From: Leucobacter salsicius M1-8
GTDB taxonomy: Bacteria > Actinomycetota > Actinomycetes > Actinomycetales > Microbacteriaceae
Length of the DNA stretch: 64,000 bases
Assembly (NCBI RefSeq): GCF_000350525.1
Contig: NZ_AOCN01000026.1
Coordinates: 218,364-282,363, forward strand
Direction of reading: 5' to 3'
Positions 1 to 8,650 of this stretch are shown in pieces; positions within the stretch are counted from its first letter, which is position 1; each line of letters opens with the position of its first letter. The notes under the pieces are model-generated. The model made no database searches. It was not told the origin of the DNA and was given only the letters and a program-made list of their open reading frames with translations. A program made the translations under genes and the position numbers.

Positions 1-62
1 CCAGACGAGACGATCCCGACCCCACATCGCGTGAGGCCGGGATCGATTCCGATAACGCGCAC
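1..62 (-). CDS. ruvC: Holliday junction resolvase RuvC, N-terminal fragment cut by the window edge
   Basis: The minus strand from position 62 reads GTG then VRVIGIDPGLTRCGVGIVSS before the window ends. This is the RuvC N-terminus, including the first catalytic aspartate in the G-I-D-P-G motif. RuvC is the endonuclease that cuts Holliday junctions with RuvAB. The GTG begins one base after the yebC stop codon, matching the common yebC-ruvC-ruvA-ruvB order. Only about 20 residues are visible. Confidence 0.85.
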   Translation of the reverse strand, partial: MRVIGIDPGLTRCGVGIVSS

Positions 63-63
63 G

Positions 64-828
64 TTACTCGTCGTTCGCCAGTTCCTCCTGCACCGAAGCG
101 GGCAGGTCGAAGTTGGAGAACACGTTCTGCACGTCGTCGCTGTCTTCGAGTGCGTCGATGATGCGGAACACCTTGCGAGCAGTGTCTGCGTCGACCTCGA
201 CCTTCATGCTCGGCACGAACTCAGCGTCTGCCGAGTCGTAGTCGATGCCAGCGGCGACGAGGGCGTCGCGAGCAGCGCCCAGGTCGGCAGCCTCGGTGAT
301 GATCTCGAACGCCTCGCCGTTGGGGGTCTGCGCGACCTCCTCGGCGCCGGCCTCGAGCACTGCCATCATGACGTCGTCCTCGGTCGTGCCCTCAGCGGGG
401 ACCGTAATGACGCCCTTGCGAGCGAAGTTGTACGCGACGCTGCCCGGATCCGCGAGCGTTGCACCATTGCGGCTGAGCGCTGTGCGCACCTCTGCTGCGG
501 CACGGTTCTTGTTGTCGGTGAGACACTCGACCATGAGCGCGACGCCGTTGGGCCCGTACGCTTCATACATGATCGTGATGTACTCGACCGCGTCACCGTC
601 GAGACCAGCGCCGCGCTTGATCGCGCGATCGATGTTGTCGCCCGGTACCGAGTTCTTCTTCGCCTTGTGCACCGCCTCAGACAGCGCTGGGTTGCCTGCC
701 ATATCGGGCCCGCCGATACGTGCAGCAACTTCGATCACCTTGATGTACTTCGCAAACGCCTTTGCGCGACGCGAATCAAGGATTGCCTTCTTGTGCTTAG
801 TGGTTGCCCACTTGGAGTGTCCTGCCAC
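64..828 (-). CDS. yebC: YebC/PmpR family DNA-binding protein
   Basis: The 254-residue product begins [20 protein letters not shown], the highly conserved YebC start (AGHSKW...KHKK), and has the family's usual length over its whole extent, including the [13 protein letters not shown] segment. YebC-family proteins have been described as transcriptional regulators and, more recently, as factors that help ribosomes through proline stretches; which role applies here cannot be read from sequence. It lies directly upstream of ruvC, with a single base between the two genes, and 86 bp after the HIT gene, so co-transcription is likely. Confidence 0.95.
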   Translation of the reverse strand: MAGHSKWATTKHKKAILDSRRAKAFAKYIKVIEVAARIGGPDMAGNPALSEAVHKAKKNSVPGDNIDRAIKRGAGLDGDAVEYITIMYEAYGPNGVALMVECLTDNKNRAAAEVRTALSRNGATLADPGSVAYNFARKGVITVPAEGTTEDDVMMAVLEAGAEEVAQTPNGEAFEIITEAADLGAARDALVAAGIDYDSADAEFVPSMKVEVDADTARKVFRIIDALEDSDDVQNVFSNFDLPASVQEELANDE

Positions 829-914
829 TGGAGCTCCTCTTTCTTCAGTTCAAACGTTGGATATCAGTCTAGGTGTGCGCCTCGCCGCTGGGGGCGAGGC
901 TGTGCGTGCTGCTT

Positions 915-1457
915 CTATGGGTGCGGCCAGGCCGCGGCGATGGCGTCGCGCACATCACCGAGCAACTGCGGCATTGCCTTCGTCTTTGCGATGATCGGAA
1001 AGAAATTAGCGTCTGACGCCCACCGCGGCACCACGTGCTGGTGCAGGTGAGCCGCGATTCCCGCGCCGGCAACCTCACCCTGGTTCATGCCAATGTTGAA
1101 GCCGTCGCAGTTGAGCGCCGCGCGGGCGGCCTGCATAGCGCGCTGGGTGAGTTCACCGATCTCGGCGATCTCCTCGGGCGTCGCTTCTTCATAGCTCGCA
1201 ATATGCCGGTATGGGCACACGAGCATGTGCCCGCTGTTGTACGGGAACAGGTTGAGCAATACGTACGCGGTCTTGCCGCGAGCGACAATCAACGCGTCGT
1301 CATCAGCCTTCGCGGGTGCGGCGCAGAACGGGCAATCGGTGTGATCGGGCTGATGGTGGTCTGCCACGTACACCATGCGGTGCGGCACCCACAGCCGCTG
1401 CGTCTCGTCAGGCGAGCCCACAGCGGCCGTGGTGGCGAGGGTTTCTACTCCGTCCAC
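915..1457 (-). CDS. HIT-domain protein (AP4A phosphorylase/nucleotide hydrolase-like)
   Basis: The 180-residue protein carries the histidine-triad motif [10 protein letters not shown] at about residues 137-146, the nucleotide-binding active site of HIT hydrolases and transferases, and a CPFC pair near residue 42. The nearest actinobacterial relatives are diadenosine-tetraphosphate phosphorylase-like proteins that act on dinucleoside polyphosphates, but the exact substrate is unknown. The GTG start at 1457 lies 13 bases inside the end of thrS, so the two are translationally coupled; ApppA-type nucleotides are side products of aminoacyl-tRNA synthetases, which makes the pairing sensible. Later in-frame starts are possible. 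Confidence 0.88.
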   Translation of the reverse strand: MDGVETLATTAAVGSPDETQRLWVPHRMVYVADHHQPDHTDCPFCAAPAKADDDALIVARGKTAYVLLNLFPYNSGHMLVCPYRHIASYEEATPEEIAEIGELTQRAMQAARAALNCDGFNIGMNQGEVAGAGIAAHLHQHVVPRWASDANFFPIIAKTKAMPQLLGDVRDAIAAAWPHP

Positions 1458-3412
1458 GCCGTCGACACCTGCTCATGGCTCGCGATCGCGCCCGTGATGC
1501 GCGCAATCGCCTCGGCCACGGGCACACCGTTGAGCTGCGTGCCGTCGCGGAAGCGGAAGCTCACAGCACCGGCCGCACGGTCGTCCTCGCCAGCGATGAG
1601 CTGGAAGGGCACCTTCGCCTTGGTGTGCGTGCGAATCTTCTTCGGCATGCGGTCGTCGGAGTGATCCACCTCGGCTCGCACACCCTGCTCGCGCAGCTGG
1701 GCAATGACACCGTCGAGGTACTCGCCATACTGCTCGGCCACGGGAATGCCCACGACCTGCACAGGCGACAGCCACACGGGGAATGCACCGGCATAGTGCT
1801 CGAGCAGAATGGCGAAGAAGCGCTCCACCGAACCAAGCAGTGCGCGGTGAATCATGACGGGCTGCTTGCGCGTGCCGTCGGCGGCCGCGTACTCGAGCTC
1901 AAACAGCGCAGGCTGGTTGAAGTCGAGCTGCACAGTCGACAGCTGCCAGGTGCGGCCAATAGCGTCGCGCGCCTGGACCGAAATCTTGGGGCCGTAGAAC
2001 GCGGCGCCACCGGGGTCGGCGACGAGCTCAAGACCCGATTCCTCGCCCACTTCGCGCAGCGTCTGCTCGGCGTCGGCCCACTGTTCTGCGGTGCCCACCG
2101 ACTTCTCAGGGTCGCGTGTCGAGAGCTCGAGGTAGAAGTCGTTGAGCCCGTAGGCGCGCAGCGTGTCAAACACGAAGTTGAGCTGGCGCTTGATTTCGTC
2201 CTTGGCCTGCTCATCGGTGACGTAGATGTGCGCGTCGTCCTGAGTCAGGCCGCGCACGCGCGTGAGGCCCGAGAGGGTGCCGCTCTTCTCGTAGCGGTAG
2301 ACGGTGCCGAACTCGGCGAGGCGCAGCGGCAGCTCGCGGTAGCTGCGAGCACGTGCCCGGTAGATCAGGTTGTGGAACGGGCAGTTCATGGGCTTCAGGT
2401 AGTAATCCTGGCCCGGCTTGATCGTCTCGCCCGTCTCATCGTTCACGACCGCATCGAGGTGCATGGCCGGGAACATGCCGTCCTTGTACCAGGCCAGGTG
2501 CTGGCTGGTCTCGAACAGGCTGCCCTTGGTGATGTGCGGGGTGTTCACTACCTCGTAGCCGTGCTTGATCAGCTCCGAGCGCATGAAGTTTTCGATCTCG
2601 TGGCGGATGATGCCGCCCCGGGGGTGGAACACCGCGAGGCCTGAGCCGATCTCGTCGGGGAAGCTGAACAGGTCGAGCTCGACGCCCAACTTGCGGTGGT
2701 CGCGCTTGGCTGCCTCCTCGAGACGCGTCTGGTGGGCGCGCAGCTCGTCCTTGGTGGGCCAGGCTGTGCCGTAGATGCGCTGCAGCATCGGGTTCTTCTC
2801 GCTGCCGCGCCAGTAGGCACCGGCCGAGCGCATCAGCGCCCAACCGTTGCCAATCATGCGCGTTGAGGGAACGTGCGGCCCGCGGCACAGGTCGCTCCAG
2901 CACACCTCGCCGGTCTTCGGATCGACGTTGTCGTAAATGGTGAGCTCGGCACCGCCGACCTCAACACTCTCGTTGTCGTCGCCGGTTGCTCCCCCCTTGA
3001 GCCCGATGAGTTCGAGCTTGTAGGGCTCGGCGGCGAGCTCGGCCCGCGCCTCGTCCTCAGTCACCACGCGACGCACGAAGCGCTGGCCCTGCTTGATGAT
3101 CTTCTGCATTTCCTTCTCGAGGGCCTTGAGGTCCTCGGGGGTGAATGCAGTCTCGGGGGCAAAGTCGTAGTAGAACCCATCGGTGATGGGCGGGCCAATG
3201 CCGAGCTTCGTTTCGGGGTTAACTCGCTGCACGGCCTGCGCAAGCACATGCGCGGCCGAGTGGCGCAGAATGTTCAGGCCGTCCTCGGAGTCGATGGACA
3301 CCGGCTCGACTGTGCTGGTGTCCGTGACCTCTGCGGCGAGATCTTTCAACTCACCATCGACGCGCATGGCGACGATCGAACGATCGGTAAACAGCGAGAA
3401 GCCATCGGCCAC
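1445..3412 (-). CDS. thrS: Threonine--tRNA ligase
   Basis: Class II synthetase of 655 residues that charges tRNA-Thr in the cytoplasm. In order one sees a short TGS-like N-terminus, the second-additional (editing) domain with the HSAAH signature at about residues 52-56, the catalytic core with the zinc ligand cysteine in KPMNCPFH, the motif 2 region around [11 protein letters not shown], and a C-terminal anticodon-binding domain. Length matches the family. It heads a minus-strand run thrS-HIT-yebC-ruvC. The 72-bp upstream gap shows no T-box leader, so regulation is probably by its promoter alone. Confidence 0.97.
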   Translation of the reverse strand: MADGFSLFTDRSIVAMRVDGELKDLAAEVTDTSTVEPVSIDSEDGLNILRHSAAHVLAQAVQRVNPETKLGIGPPITDGFYYDFAPETAFTPEDLKALEKEMQKIIKQGQRFVRRVVTEDEARAELAAEPYKLELIGLKGGATGDDNESVEVGGAELTIYDNVDPKTGEVCWSDLCRGPHVPSTRMIGNGWALMRSAGAYWRGSEKNPMLQRIYGTAWPTKDELRAHQTRLEEAAKRDHRKLGVELDLFSFPDEIGSGLAVFHPRGGIIRHEIENFMRSELIKHGYEVVNTPHITKGSLFETSQHLAWYKDGMFPAMHLDAVVNDETGETIKPGQDYYLKPMNCPFHNLIYRARARSYRELPLRLAEFGTVYRYEKSGTLSGLTRVRGLTQDDAHIYVTDEQAKDEIKRQLNFVFDTLRAYGLNDFYLELSTRDPEKSVGTAEQWADAEQTLREVGEESGLELVADPGGAAFYGPKISVQARDAIGRTWQLSTVQLDFNQPALFELEYAAADGTRKQPVMIHRALLGSVERFFAILLEHYAGAFPVWLSPVQVVGIPVAEQYGEYLDGVIAQLREQGVRAEVDHSDDRMPKKIRTHTKAKVPFQLIAGEDDRAAGAVSFRFRDGTQLNGVPVAEAIARITGAIASHEQVSTAWTE

Positions 3413-3484
3413 AGGGGCACACTCCTTTTAAGTCGGATGCTAACCCAATGATTCTATCGGGAACCGGCGCGTGAATCCCGTGAC

Positions 3485-5251
3485 CTATTCAGTGAGGGCG
3501 AGCCGCGCCCCCTGCCAACGCTCGCGCAGCCACCGGTCATGCGAGGCCACAACCACCGTCCCCGGGTAGCTCTCGATTGCGCGTTCCAGGTCACTGACGA
3601 GGGTCAGCGACAGGTGATTCGTGGGCTCGTCGAGCAGGAGCAGGGCGGGCGGGCTTGCGAGCAGGATCGCGAGCGCGAGGCGACGCTGCTGCCCGAGGCT
3701 GAGGACGGCAACCGGCTGCCGTTCGTCCTCTGCCCGCAACAGTCCGAACGTCGCGAGCGGCACCAGCTCCGCACGATCGATCCCCACGCGATCGCGATAG
3801 GCCTCGGCCGCGGTGCGCCCGGGCCCACGCTGATCCGGATCAGGGATATGTACGCGCTGGGTCAGAAGCCCCACGCTCGCACCCGGGGCGAGATCGACCG
3901 CGCCCGTGGTCGGGGCGAGGTAACCGCCCAGCAGACCCAACAGGGTGGACTTGCCGACGCCATTGGGGCCGGTGATGAGCAGCTTCTCCCCCGCCTCGAG
4001 CTGCAGATCGACGGGCCCGAGCCGCCCGTCGACCGCGGCTCGGGTCGCGGTCATGAGCGGGGCGGGCGTGTCTTGATCCGGATCGGCCAACTGCCGACCA
4101 GGGTCTTCCATCGACGCAATCCCCAGGAACTGCAATTGCTCGCTCGGTTTGCGAATCTGCCGGGCATCGAGTTCCTCGAACCGCGCACGAACATCGTTGA
4201 CGCGACGCGCGACGACTCGGGCGTTGCGATCGGCGTAAAACTTTTGGGCCATCCGCGATTCAGAACGCGGCTTCCAATCCTCGTGCCCCACCTGCTGGCT
4301 ATCCCCGATGCCGGCGCGCAACCGCGCGAGTTCAGACTGTTCATCACGGTACTGCCGCTCCCATCGTGCGCGCGTCTGGGCGCGCTCGGCGAGGTACTCG
4401 CTGTAGCTGCCGGTGAAGCGCGTCACACCCAACCCAGAGCCTGCCTCATTGCCCGATTCCGCGGCACGCACGGTGCGCGGAGCGGGATCAAGGTCGACCA
4501 GGCTCGTCACCGTTTCGTCAAGAAACGCGCGGTCGTGGCTCGCAATGAGCACGGGGCCGCGCCAGCTGTCGAGCACGCGTCGCAGATGCTCGATTGCTGA
4601 GTCATCGAGGTGATTGGTGGGCTCATCGAGCAGCAGCACGTCTGGCGCACGCAGGAGCAGCCAGGCCAGCGAGAGTCGGGCAAGCTGGCCACCCGAGAGG
4701 GTATGTGCGCCCCGGTCGACGTCGATGCCCGCGAGCCCGAGCCCGGCCAACATGCTCGCGATGCGCGCATCTATGGTCCACGCGTCGAGCCGTTCGGCAT
4801 TGTCGAGGGCAGCGGCATAGCGGTCGGCGGCACCCTCGATGGACTCGCCGAGCGCTGCAGCGGCCAGGTCGACCTCGGCCACAGCATTGCGCGACGGCGC
4901 GACGGCCTGTTCGAGCGCGTCTCGTATCGAAGATTCAGGGGCAAATGGCGGTTCCTAGTGCAGGAGTCCTACGGTGGCGCGACCGTCAGCCGCGGCCGCG
5001 GCGCCGACGGGACCCGCGAAGCCGCGATCCGGCACGATGAGACCCGCAGCCGCGCGCAGCAGCGTGGATTTTCCCGAGCCGTTTTCGCCGATAAGTCCGG
5101 TGCGCTCCCCTGAGGCCACGGTGAAGGTGACATTGGTGAGCACGCGGCGCGTCGCGAATGCGACCGAGATCGCATCGATGCTCAGGTGCAGCGGAGAGGT
5201 AGTGCGCCCGCTCGCATGAGAAAGAGGGGTGACGTGAGGCGATAGAGCCAA
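3485..5251 (-). pseudogene. ABC-F family ATPase interrupted by an in-frame TAG codon
   Basis: Reading one frame from 5251 (TTG) to 3485 gives a complete ABC-F protein of about 588 codons: first Walker A GENGSGKST, first signature LSGGQ with Walker B LLLLDEPTNHL, a linker, second Walker A GPNGVGKST, signature LSLGQ and a second DEPTNHL. A TAG at 4955-4957 (codon 99) stops it just after the first Walker A, in the run GLLH-stop-EPPF. Relatives have Q at this place (the L-P/H-Q-E-P motif), so one C-to-T change of CAG explains it. ABC-F proteins act on ribosomes in translation control or antibiotic protection. A GTG at 4882 could restart the C-terminal 465 residues, but without the first nucleotide-binding loop. 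Frame and codon use are intact on both sides of the stop, so the lesion is recent, a sequence error, or read through. Confidence 0.85.
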
Positions 5252-5431
5252 TGGGTAGCCTTAAGCATCGAAGGGTCCCGCCGGGCAGTGCCGCAGCGCG
5301 GGAGTGTTTCGAAACTTAAGAGATCACGACGACAGCCTATCAGTGAACTGGCTTCTGTCCACAGGATTGACGAGCCGAAGCACGTTGAACATGCTCATGA
5401 CACTTGGTCAGCACCCTGGTAGATTCATGGC
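5252..5431. promoter_or_regulatory. Divergent intergenic region between the ABC-F gene and the acyltransferase gene
   Basis: About 180 bases separate two divergently oriented genes, so promoters for both should lie here. The base composition is more A+T-rich than the surroundings, especially just before the acyltransferase start. No clear paired -35/-10 boxes or operator palindrome were recognised with confidence. Confidence 0.35.
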
Positions 5432-6517
5432 ATGATACCTCGTCGTATCTTATGGATTGACACAGCCCGCGGCATTGCAATCATTGCTGTGGTCTTCTTC
5501 CACGCGGCGTTGCTCTTGGGGCTGGTCGGATACGCCCCTTTTTGGAACAAAGCACTGGAGCTTCTGGAAACGCTGCGGATGCCTCTATTTCTGTTCGTCT
5601 CAGGGCTAGTTTCGTACAAGCTACCGACCTATTCGTTTAAGACACTGTGGAACAAGCGGCTGTCACTGCTCCTCTACCTGTACGCAGTCTGGGTTGCGGG
5701 CAGGACGCTGTACGTCCAGTTCATACATCCGCCAGCGCTTGATCCCCACTGGCAGGACGCCTTCAAATTATTTACGAGCCCGCACACGAGTCTTTGGTTT
5801 CTCTACGCACTTGCGCTGTATGCCATCACGATTTGGGCACTGCGTGGAGTGAACTCGAACATCGTGCTTATCGCAGCAGCACTGATTTCAGTGTTGGCGC
5901 TATCTGGCCTGCTCCCAATTGCGAACTTGGAATGGTTGAAGACCGTTTCTTATTTCTTCTTTTATGTTGCAGGCATTAACCTTCGCGCCTGGTCGTTGCG
6001 CAAAGTTGAACAGTTGAACGTGGTCACGGCGGTGATTCTCATCACCGTATACCTCGGGGTTTCAGTCTTCAATCGCGCCGGACTCATTCCGAGTGTGGTC
6101 GGCGTGAGGTTCATTATTTGCATTCTCGGCGTCGCTGCAGGAGTAGCGCTCGCGTCCCTTCTCGTTCGGATCAAGGGCTTCGGGTGGGTTGCGCTTCTAG
6201 GGCGACGAACAATGCCGATCTACCTAATACATTTCCTTCCGCTACTCGCGCTTTCCCTCATACTGAGCAAGGTGACTGTGCAGGTCCCGATGGGTGTTCA
6301 GCTGATCTTCGTACCAATCGCAGTCGCAATTTCCATCCTCGTTGCGCTGGCTCTGTACAAGCTGCTTGCCGGTGTCCCTGGGGTGTTCACGGTTCCCTGG
6401 AAAACTCGGGTTGATGATCCTGGCACCGCACGTCGCGCCCCGTCGCAGATGGCACAGCCTGACCCCGAATCGCCGAATCGATTGGCCACGCCCCCTGAGG
6501 CGCCGGAGCCCAATTAA
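5432..6517 (+). CDS. Acyltransferase-3 family membrane protein
   Basis: A 361-residue integral membrane protein with about ten hydrophobic segments. It starts IDTARGIAIIAVVFFHAALL, the N-terminal pattern of acyltransferase-3/OatA-type proteins (W-I-D-x-A-R-G, then a histidine in the first membrane helix). Such enzymes transfer acetyl or other acyl groups from the cytoplasm to surface sugars or lipids; the acceptor is unknown. The C-terminal 40 residues are a proline-rich polar tail. It stands alone between the broken ABC-F gene and a tRNA cluster, and its base composition looks lower in GC than the neighbours, suggesting acquisition by transfer. Confidence 0.8.
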   Translation: MIPRRILWIDTARGIAIIAVVFFHAALLLGLVGYAPFWNKALELLETLRMPLFLFVSGLVSYKLPTYSFKTLWNKRLSLLLYLYAVWVAGRTLYVQFIHPPALDPHWQDAFKLFTSPHTSLWFLYALALYAITIWALRGVNSNIVLIAAALISVLALSGLLPIANLEWLKTVSYFFFYVAGINLRAWSLRKVEQLNVVTAVILITVYLGVSVFNRAGLIPSVVGVRFIICILGVAAGVALASLLVRIKGFGWVALLGRRTMPIYLIHFLPLLALSLILSKVTVQVPMGVQLIFVPIAVAISILVALALYKLLAGVPGVFTVPWKTRVDDPGTARRAPSQMAQPDPESPNRLATPPEAPEPN

Positions 6518-6548
6518 ACTTGCGACGGTGACCCTCAGGGACCGCCAG

Positions 6549-6565
6549 GTTGGCAATTCTCGCGG
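6549..6565 (+). repeat. Half copy of the palindromic element found behind the tRNA-Val genes
   Basis: The 17 bases GTTGGCAATTCTCGCGG recur exactly at 6871-6887, inside the palindromic element downstream of tRNA-Val(GAC). The copy stops where that element's other arm would begin, so it looks like a decayed or half element lying 30 bases after the acyltransferase gene. Confidence 0.55.
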
Positions 6566-6566
6566 C

Positions 6567-6701
6567 ATGAGCGAACGACATATGCAGCGGGGCGCGGAAT
6601 GGTTCCTCACGTTCAAAGAAATCCCACTCAGTCTCTACGACGCAGGACTAGAGGCGGCAGAAGGACTCTGGCTACGCATTGGATGGGCCAGACGGAGCTA
6701 A
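6567..6701 (+). CDS. Possible small ORF of 44 codons, unknown
   Basis: An ATG at 6567 opens 44 codons ending at TAA 6699-6701. The peptide (MSERHMQRGAEWFLTFKEIP at its start) matches no family I recognise, and no clear ribosome binding site precedes it. It may be the tail of a decayed gene left in this tRNA-bounded accessory region, or chance. It is listed because it is the only candidate in the 300 bases between the acyltransferase and the tRNA-derived sequences. Confidence 0.2.
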   Translation: MSERHMQRGAEWFLTFKEIPLSLYDAGLEAAEGLWLRIGWARRS

Positions 6702-6762
6702 ACGCGCCCCACACCATCCACTCTTTGTGTCCTAAGTTTGCCAAGCACTTGCCAAGCAAAAC

Positions 6763-6800
6763 AAAAAAGCCCCGGATTCCATTTTCAGGAATCCAGGGCT
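6763..6800 (-). terminator. Rho-independent terminator behind the displaced tRNA-Val 3' end
   Basis: On the minus strand GGATTCC and GGAATCC pair around a seven-base loop, extended by further G/C pairs with one mismatch, and are followed by TTTTTT. It lies just after the second copy of the tRNA-Val 3' end (6811-6842), where the original terminator of that tRNA gene would be expected. Confidence 0.75.
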
Positions 6801-6810
6801 GATCTGGCAT

Positions 6811-6842
6811 TTCTCAAGTGCGCGATACTGGGATCGAACCAG
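6811..6842 (-). repeat. Displaced copy of the tRNA-Val(GAC) 3' end (att-like direct repeat)
   Basis: These 32 bases repeat 6934-6965 exactly. They cover the T-arm and 3' acceptor strand of tRNA-Val(GAC) plus eight bases beyond the gene. The 5' two thirds of a tRNA are absent, so this cannot be a functional tRNA. Duplicated tRNA 3' ends of this length are typical att sites left by integration. Confidence 0.8.
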
Positions 6843-6886
6843 CGCGAGAATTTCAGAGCCGACGCGAAGCGTTGGCAATTCTCGCG
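6843..6886. repeat. Palindromic element, copy 1
   Basis: Outer arms CGCGAGAATT (6843-6852) and AATTCTCGCG (6877-6886) are perfect inverted repeats. Inside them CCGACGC (6859-6865) and GCGTTGG (6869-6875) pair with one G-U around a GAA loop. The element is nearly identical to 8651-8691 behind the other tRNA-Val gene. The inner stem pairs best in RNA read from the plus strand, that is, antisense to the tRNA. Confidence 0.75.
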
Positions 6887-6907
6887 GGTCACTGGAGATC
6901 CAACACG

Positions 6908-6935
6908 AAAAGCCCCGACCGAAGTCGAGGCTTTT
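6908..6935 (-). terminator. Terminator of the tRNA-Gly/Cys/Val(GAC) cluster
   Basis: AAAAGCC and GGCTTTT, with CGAC/GTCG inside and one C-A mismatch, form a stem around a CGAA loop. It begins six bases beyond the 3' end of tRNA-Val on the minus strand. The same hairpin type, CCCCGAC/GTCGGGG, follows the second tRNA-Val gene. Confidence 0.75.
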
Positions 6936-6941
6936 CTCAAG

Positions 6942-7013
6942 TGCGCGATACTGGGATCGAACCAGTGACCCCTTCCGTGTCAGGGAAGTGCGCTACCGCT
7001 GCGCCAATCGCGC
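6942..7013 (-). tRNA. tRNA-Val(GAC)
   Basis: A 72-base cloverleaf. The acceptor stem GCGCGAT/ATCGCGC pairs in full, the D-stem is GCGC/GCGC, the anticodon stem-loop is CTTCC-CTGACAC-GGAAG with anticodon GAC, and the T-arm is ACTGG-TTCGATC-CCAGT. The discriminator is A and no CCA is encoded. It is the last gene of a three-tRNA run transcribed leftwards. Confidence 0.95.
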
Positions 7014-7043
7014 CTATATATTTCAGGCTATTCAGTTGTAGAG

Positions 7044-7114
7044 AGGTGGCGACGGGATTCGAACCCGTGTAAACGGCTTTGCAGGCCGGTGCCTATCCTC
7101 TCGGCCACGCCACC
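7044..7114 (-). tRNA. tRNA-Cys(GCA)
   Basis: A 71-base cloverleaf with acceptor GGTGGCG/CGCCACC, anticodon loop CTGCAAA giving anticodon GCA, T-arm ACGGG-TTCGAAT-CCCGT and discriminator T, the identity base expected for tRNA-Cys. It lies between tRNA-Gly and tRNA-Val on the same strand, with short spacers. Confidence 0.95.
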
Positions 7115-7159
7115 TAAGTGGTTGCCCACGCAGTAATCTTAGTTACCTAAAACTACTAG

Positions 7160-7232
7160 AGCGGATGACGAGATTCGAACTCGCGACCCCAACCTTGGCA
7201 AGGTTGTGCGCTACCAGCTGCGCCACATCCGC
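7160..7232 (-). tRNA. tRNA-Gly(GCC), first copy
   Basis: A 73-base cloverleaf with acceptor GCGGATG/CATCCGC, anticodon loop TTGCCAA (anticodon GCC) and T-arm GCGAG-TTCGAAT-CTCGT. It is the first gene of the minus-strand tRNA cluster. Its sequence is identical to the plus-strand copy at 9606-9678. Confidence 0.95.
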
Positions 7233-7274
7233 ATGTCTGACCCGATCACGTTTCCGTTTGCGGCGACGTAGATA

Positions 7275-7304
7275 ACTATAGGGGGGCCGCGGGCACCCAC
7301 GCAA
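7275..7304 (-). promoter_or_regulatory. Probable promoter of the tRNA-Gly/Cys/Val cluster
   Basis: On the minus strand a TTGCGT box (7299-7304) and a TATAGT box (7275-7280) are 18 bases apart, close to the sigma-70 consensus. The -10 box is about 40 bases upstream of the tRNA-Gly 5' end. Confidence 0.5.
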
Positions 7305-7401
7305 ATCACACTACCGACCCCGGGCGTGCCGCGCCAAATCATGCGGATTCTTGTGCCTCCACCCCTCGACCCGGGGCCCTCCACCCCGATACGGTTGTGG
7401 C

Positions 7402-8418
7402 ATGAGTGGCCCGCCGGCCGCACGTGTGCGGCACATCATCGCGATCGTCTTGGCGTGCGCACTCATCGCAGCAACCGTGGTCGCGGTGATGAACCGACAG
7501 CTGATTCAAGACAAAATCTCGGCCGCAAGCTTCACCCCCACCGCTGCAGTTATTGATCTCAAGGATTCACTGAAACTCACCGATGAGGGAACACGCATCT
7601 TTCTCGCGAGTCGCCCTACCCTCGACGGTACCCAGTACTTCAACACTCAGTGCTCCGAAGTGAAGCACGGTGCAGCAGGCCACGTCCTCGGCTGCTTCAT
7701 CGAAGATCGCATCCACCTGTACAACGTGGCCGATCCGCGCGTATCCGGGATCGTCAAGGTAACCGCCGCTCACGAACTTCTGCATGCCGCATACGCGCGC
7801 ATGCAGCCCGGCGACCGCACAGCACTGGCCGAGAAACTGCTCAAGCTTTACGATGAACGTTCGCAGAAGGAACCGGATCCTACCCGGCGAATGGAGATGT
7901 ATGCCAGCCTCCCCCGCACCGCATTTGCGGCCGAACTCCACTCGGTCTTTGGCAGCGAACAAGAGGATCTTCCCGAGTGGCTTGAAGAGCATTACGCGCA
8001 ATGGTTCACAAACCGTGCGGAGATCACCAAAAGCTACCGGGGATACCAGAGCGTGTTTCGGGGACTCCAGAACGACGCGAGCGACCTCAGGTCTCGCATG
8101 AAAGAGCTGCGCATTGATGTCGAAGAGCGCAAGGTGGAATACGACAAGGCCGTTGCCGCGTTCGATGCGGATACGGCAGAATTTAACCGCAGAAACAAGA
8201 AGCGCGAGTTCGCCTCGAACCCCAAAGCCGGCGAGGCAATAAACAGATCGCTCAAGGAGCGGCGTGCTGGCCTCAACCAGACCCTCACTGAACTCCAGGA
8301 TGACATCGCTCACTACAACGAAATGCGCACCGAACTCGAGCACCTAGGTAACGTCAGTACCCAACTCGAGGCCCACCTCGACAGCGCACTCGCACCGATA
8401 ACGACACGCCCGAACTAG
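7402..8418 (+). CDS. Membrane-anchored HExxH-motif protein, putative metallopeptidase
   Basis: The 338-residue product (ATG 7402, chosen because a hydrophobic segment follows soon after) has one N-terminal membrane helix near residues 10-30 (IIAIVLACALIAATVVAVM). An outward-facing domain contains AHELLHAAY, an HExxH zinc-binding pattern, then a glutamate-rich EWLEEHYAQWF stretch that could supply a third ligand. The C-terminal 130 residues are highly charged and probably coiled-coil. The family is a common uncharacterised actinobacterial one; peptidase activity is inferred from the motif only. The gene lies between the inverted tRNA clusters. Confidence 0.75.
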   Translation: MSGPPAARVRHIIAIVLACALIAATVVAVMNRQLIQDKISAASFTPTAAVIDLKDSLKLTDEGTRIFLASRPTLDGTQYFNTQCSEVKHGAAGHVLGCFIEDRIHLYNVADPRVSGIVKVTAAHELLHAAYARMQPGDRTALAEKLLKLYDERSQKEPDPTRRMEMYASLPRTAFAAELHSVFGSEQEDLPEWLEEHYAQWFTNRAEITKSYRGYQSVFRGLQNDASDLRSRMKELRIDVEERKVEYDKAVAAFDADTAEFNRRNKKREFASNPKAGEAINRSLKERRAGLNQTLTELQDDIAHYNEMRTELEHLGNVSTQLEAHLDSALAPITTRPN

Positions 8419-8484
8419 TGGTGGCGAATCCGCAGGATCTCGCGCCTTCCCTGTCGGGCTCGCAAGCGTCGACCCAAATCCGTG

Positions 8485-8490
8485 TACTAT
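8485..8490 (+). promoter_or_regulatory. Candidate -10 box for tRNA-Val(CAC)
   Basis: TACTAT preceded by GTG ends 37 bases before the tRNA 5' end, a suitable distance for a tRNA leader. No convincing -35 hexamer was seen at the usual spacing. Confidence 0.35.
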
Positions 8491-8527
8491 CGAACTCGTT
8501 GGCTTTCGTAAGGAAGCATGACAAAAT

Positions 8528-8602
8528 GGGCGTTTAGCGCAGCGGTAGCGCGCTTCCTTCACACGGAAGAGGTCACTGGTTCGATCCCAGTATCGCCCAC
8601 CA
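8528..8602 (+). tRNA. tRNA-Val(CAC) with encoded CCA and a U6-U67 acceptor mismatch
   Basis: A 75-base gene including CCA. D-stem GCGC/GCGC, anticodon stem-loop CTTCC-TTCACAC-GGAAG (anticodon CAC) and T-arm ACTGG-TTCGATC-CCAGT are all sound. The acceptor is GGGCGTT/ATCGCCC, so bases 6 and 67 are both T and do not pair. In the displaced 3' end at 8693-8722 base 67 is G, which would wobble with T6, suggesting the present 3' end replaced the original. Confidence 0.93.
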
Positions 8603-8604
8603 CC

Positions 8605-8628
8605 AAGCCCCGACCACGGTCGGGGCTT
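8605..8628 (+). terminator. Terminator of tRNA-Val(CAC)
   Basis: AAGCCCCGAC and GTCGGGGCTT form a perfect 10-bp stem with a CACG loop, starting two bases after the encoded CCA. It resembles the hairpin after tRNA-Val(GAC) at 6908-6935. Confidence 0.75.
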
Positions 8629-8650
8629 CTTCCATCCCACCAGTGACCTC

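Noticed and set aside
3413..3484. Possible T-box leader in front of thrS
   Set aside because: The gap is only 72 bases and has no T-box core sequence or specifier loop.
6811..6842. A third tRNA-Val gene
   Set aside because: Only the T-arm and 3' strand are present; there is no anticodon arm or 5' acceptor strand.
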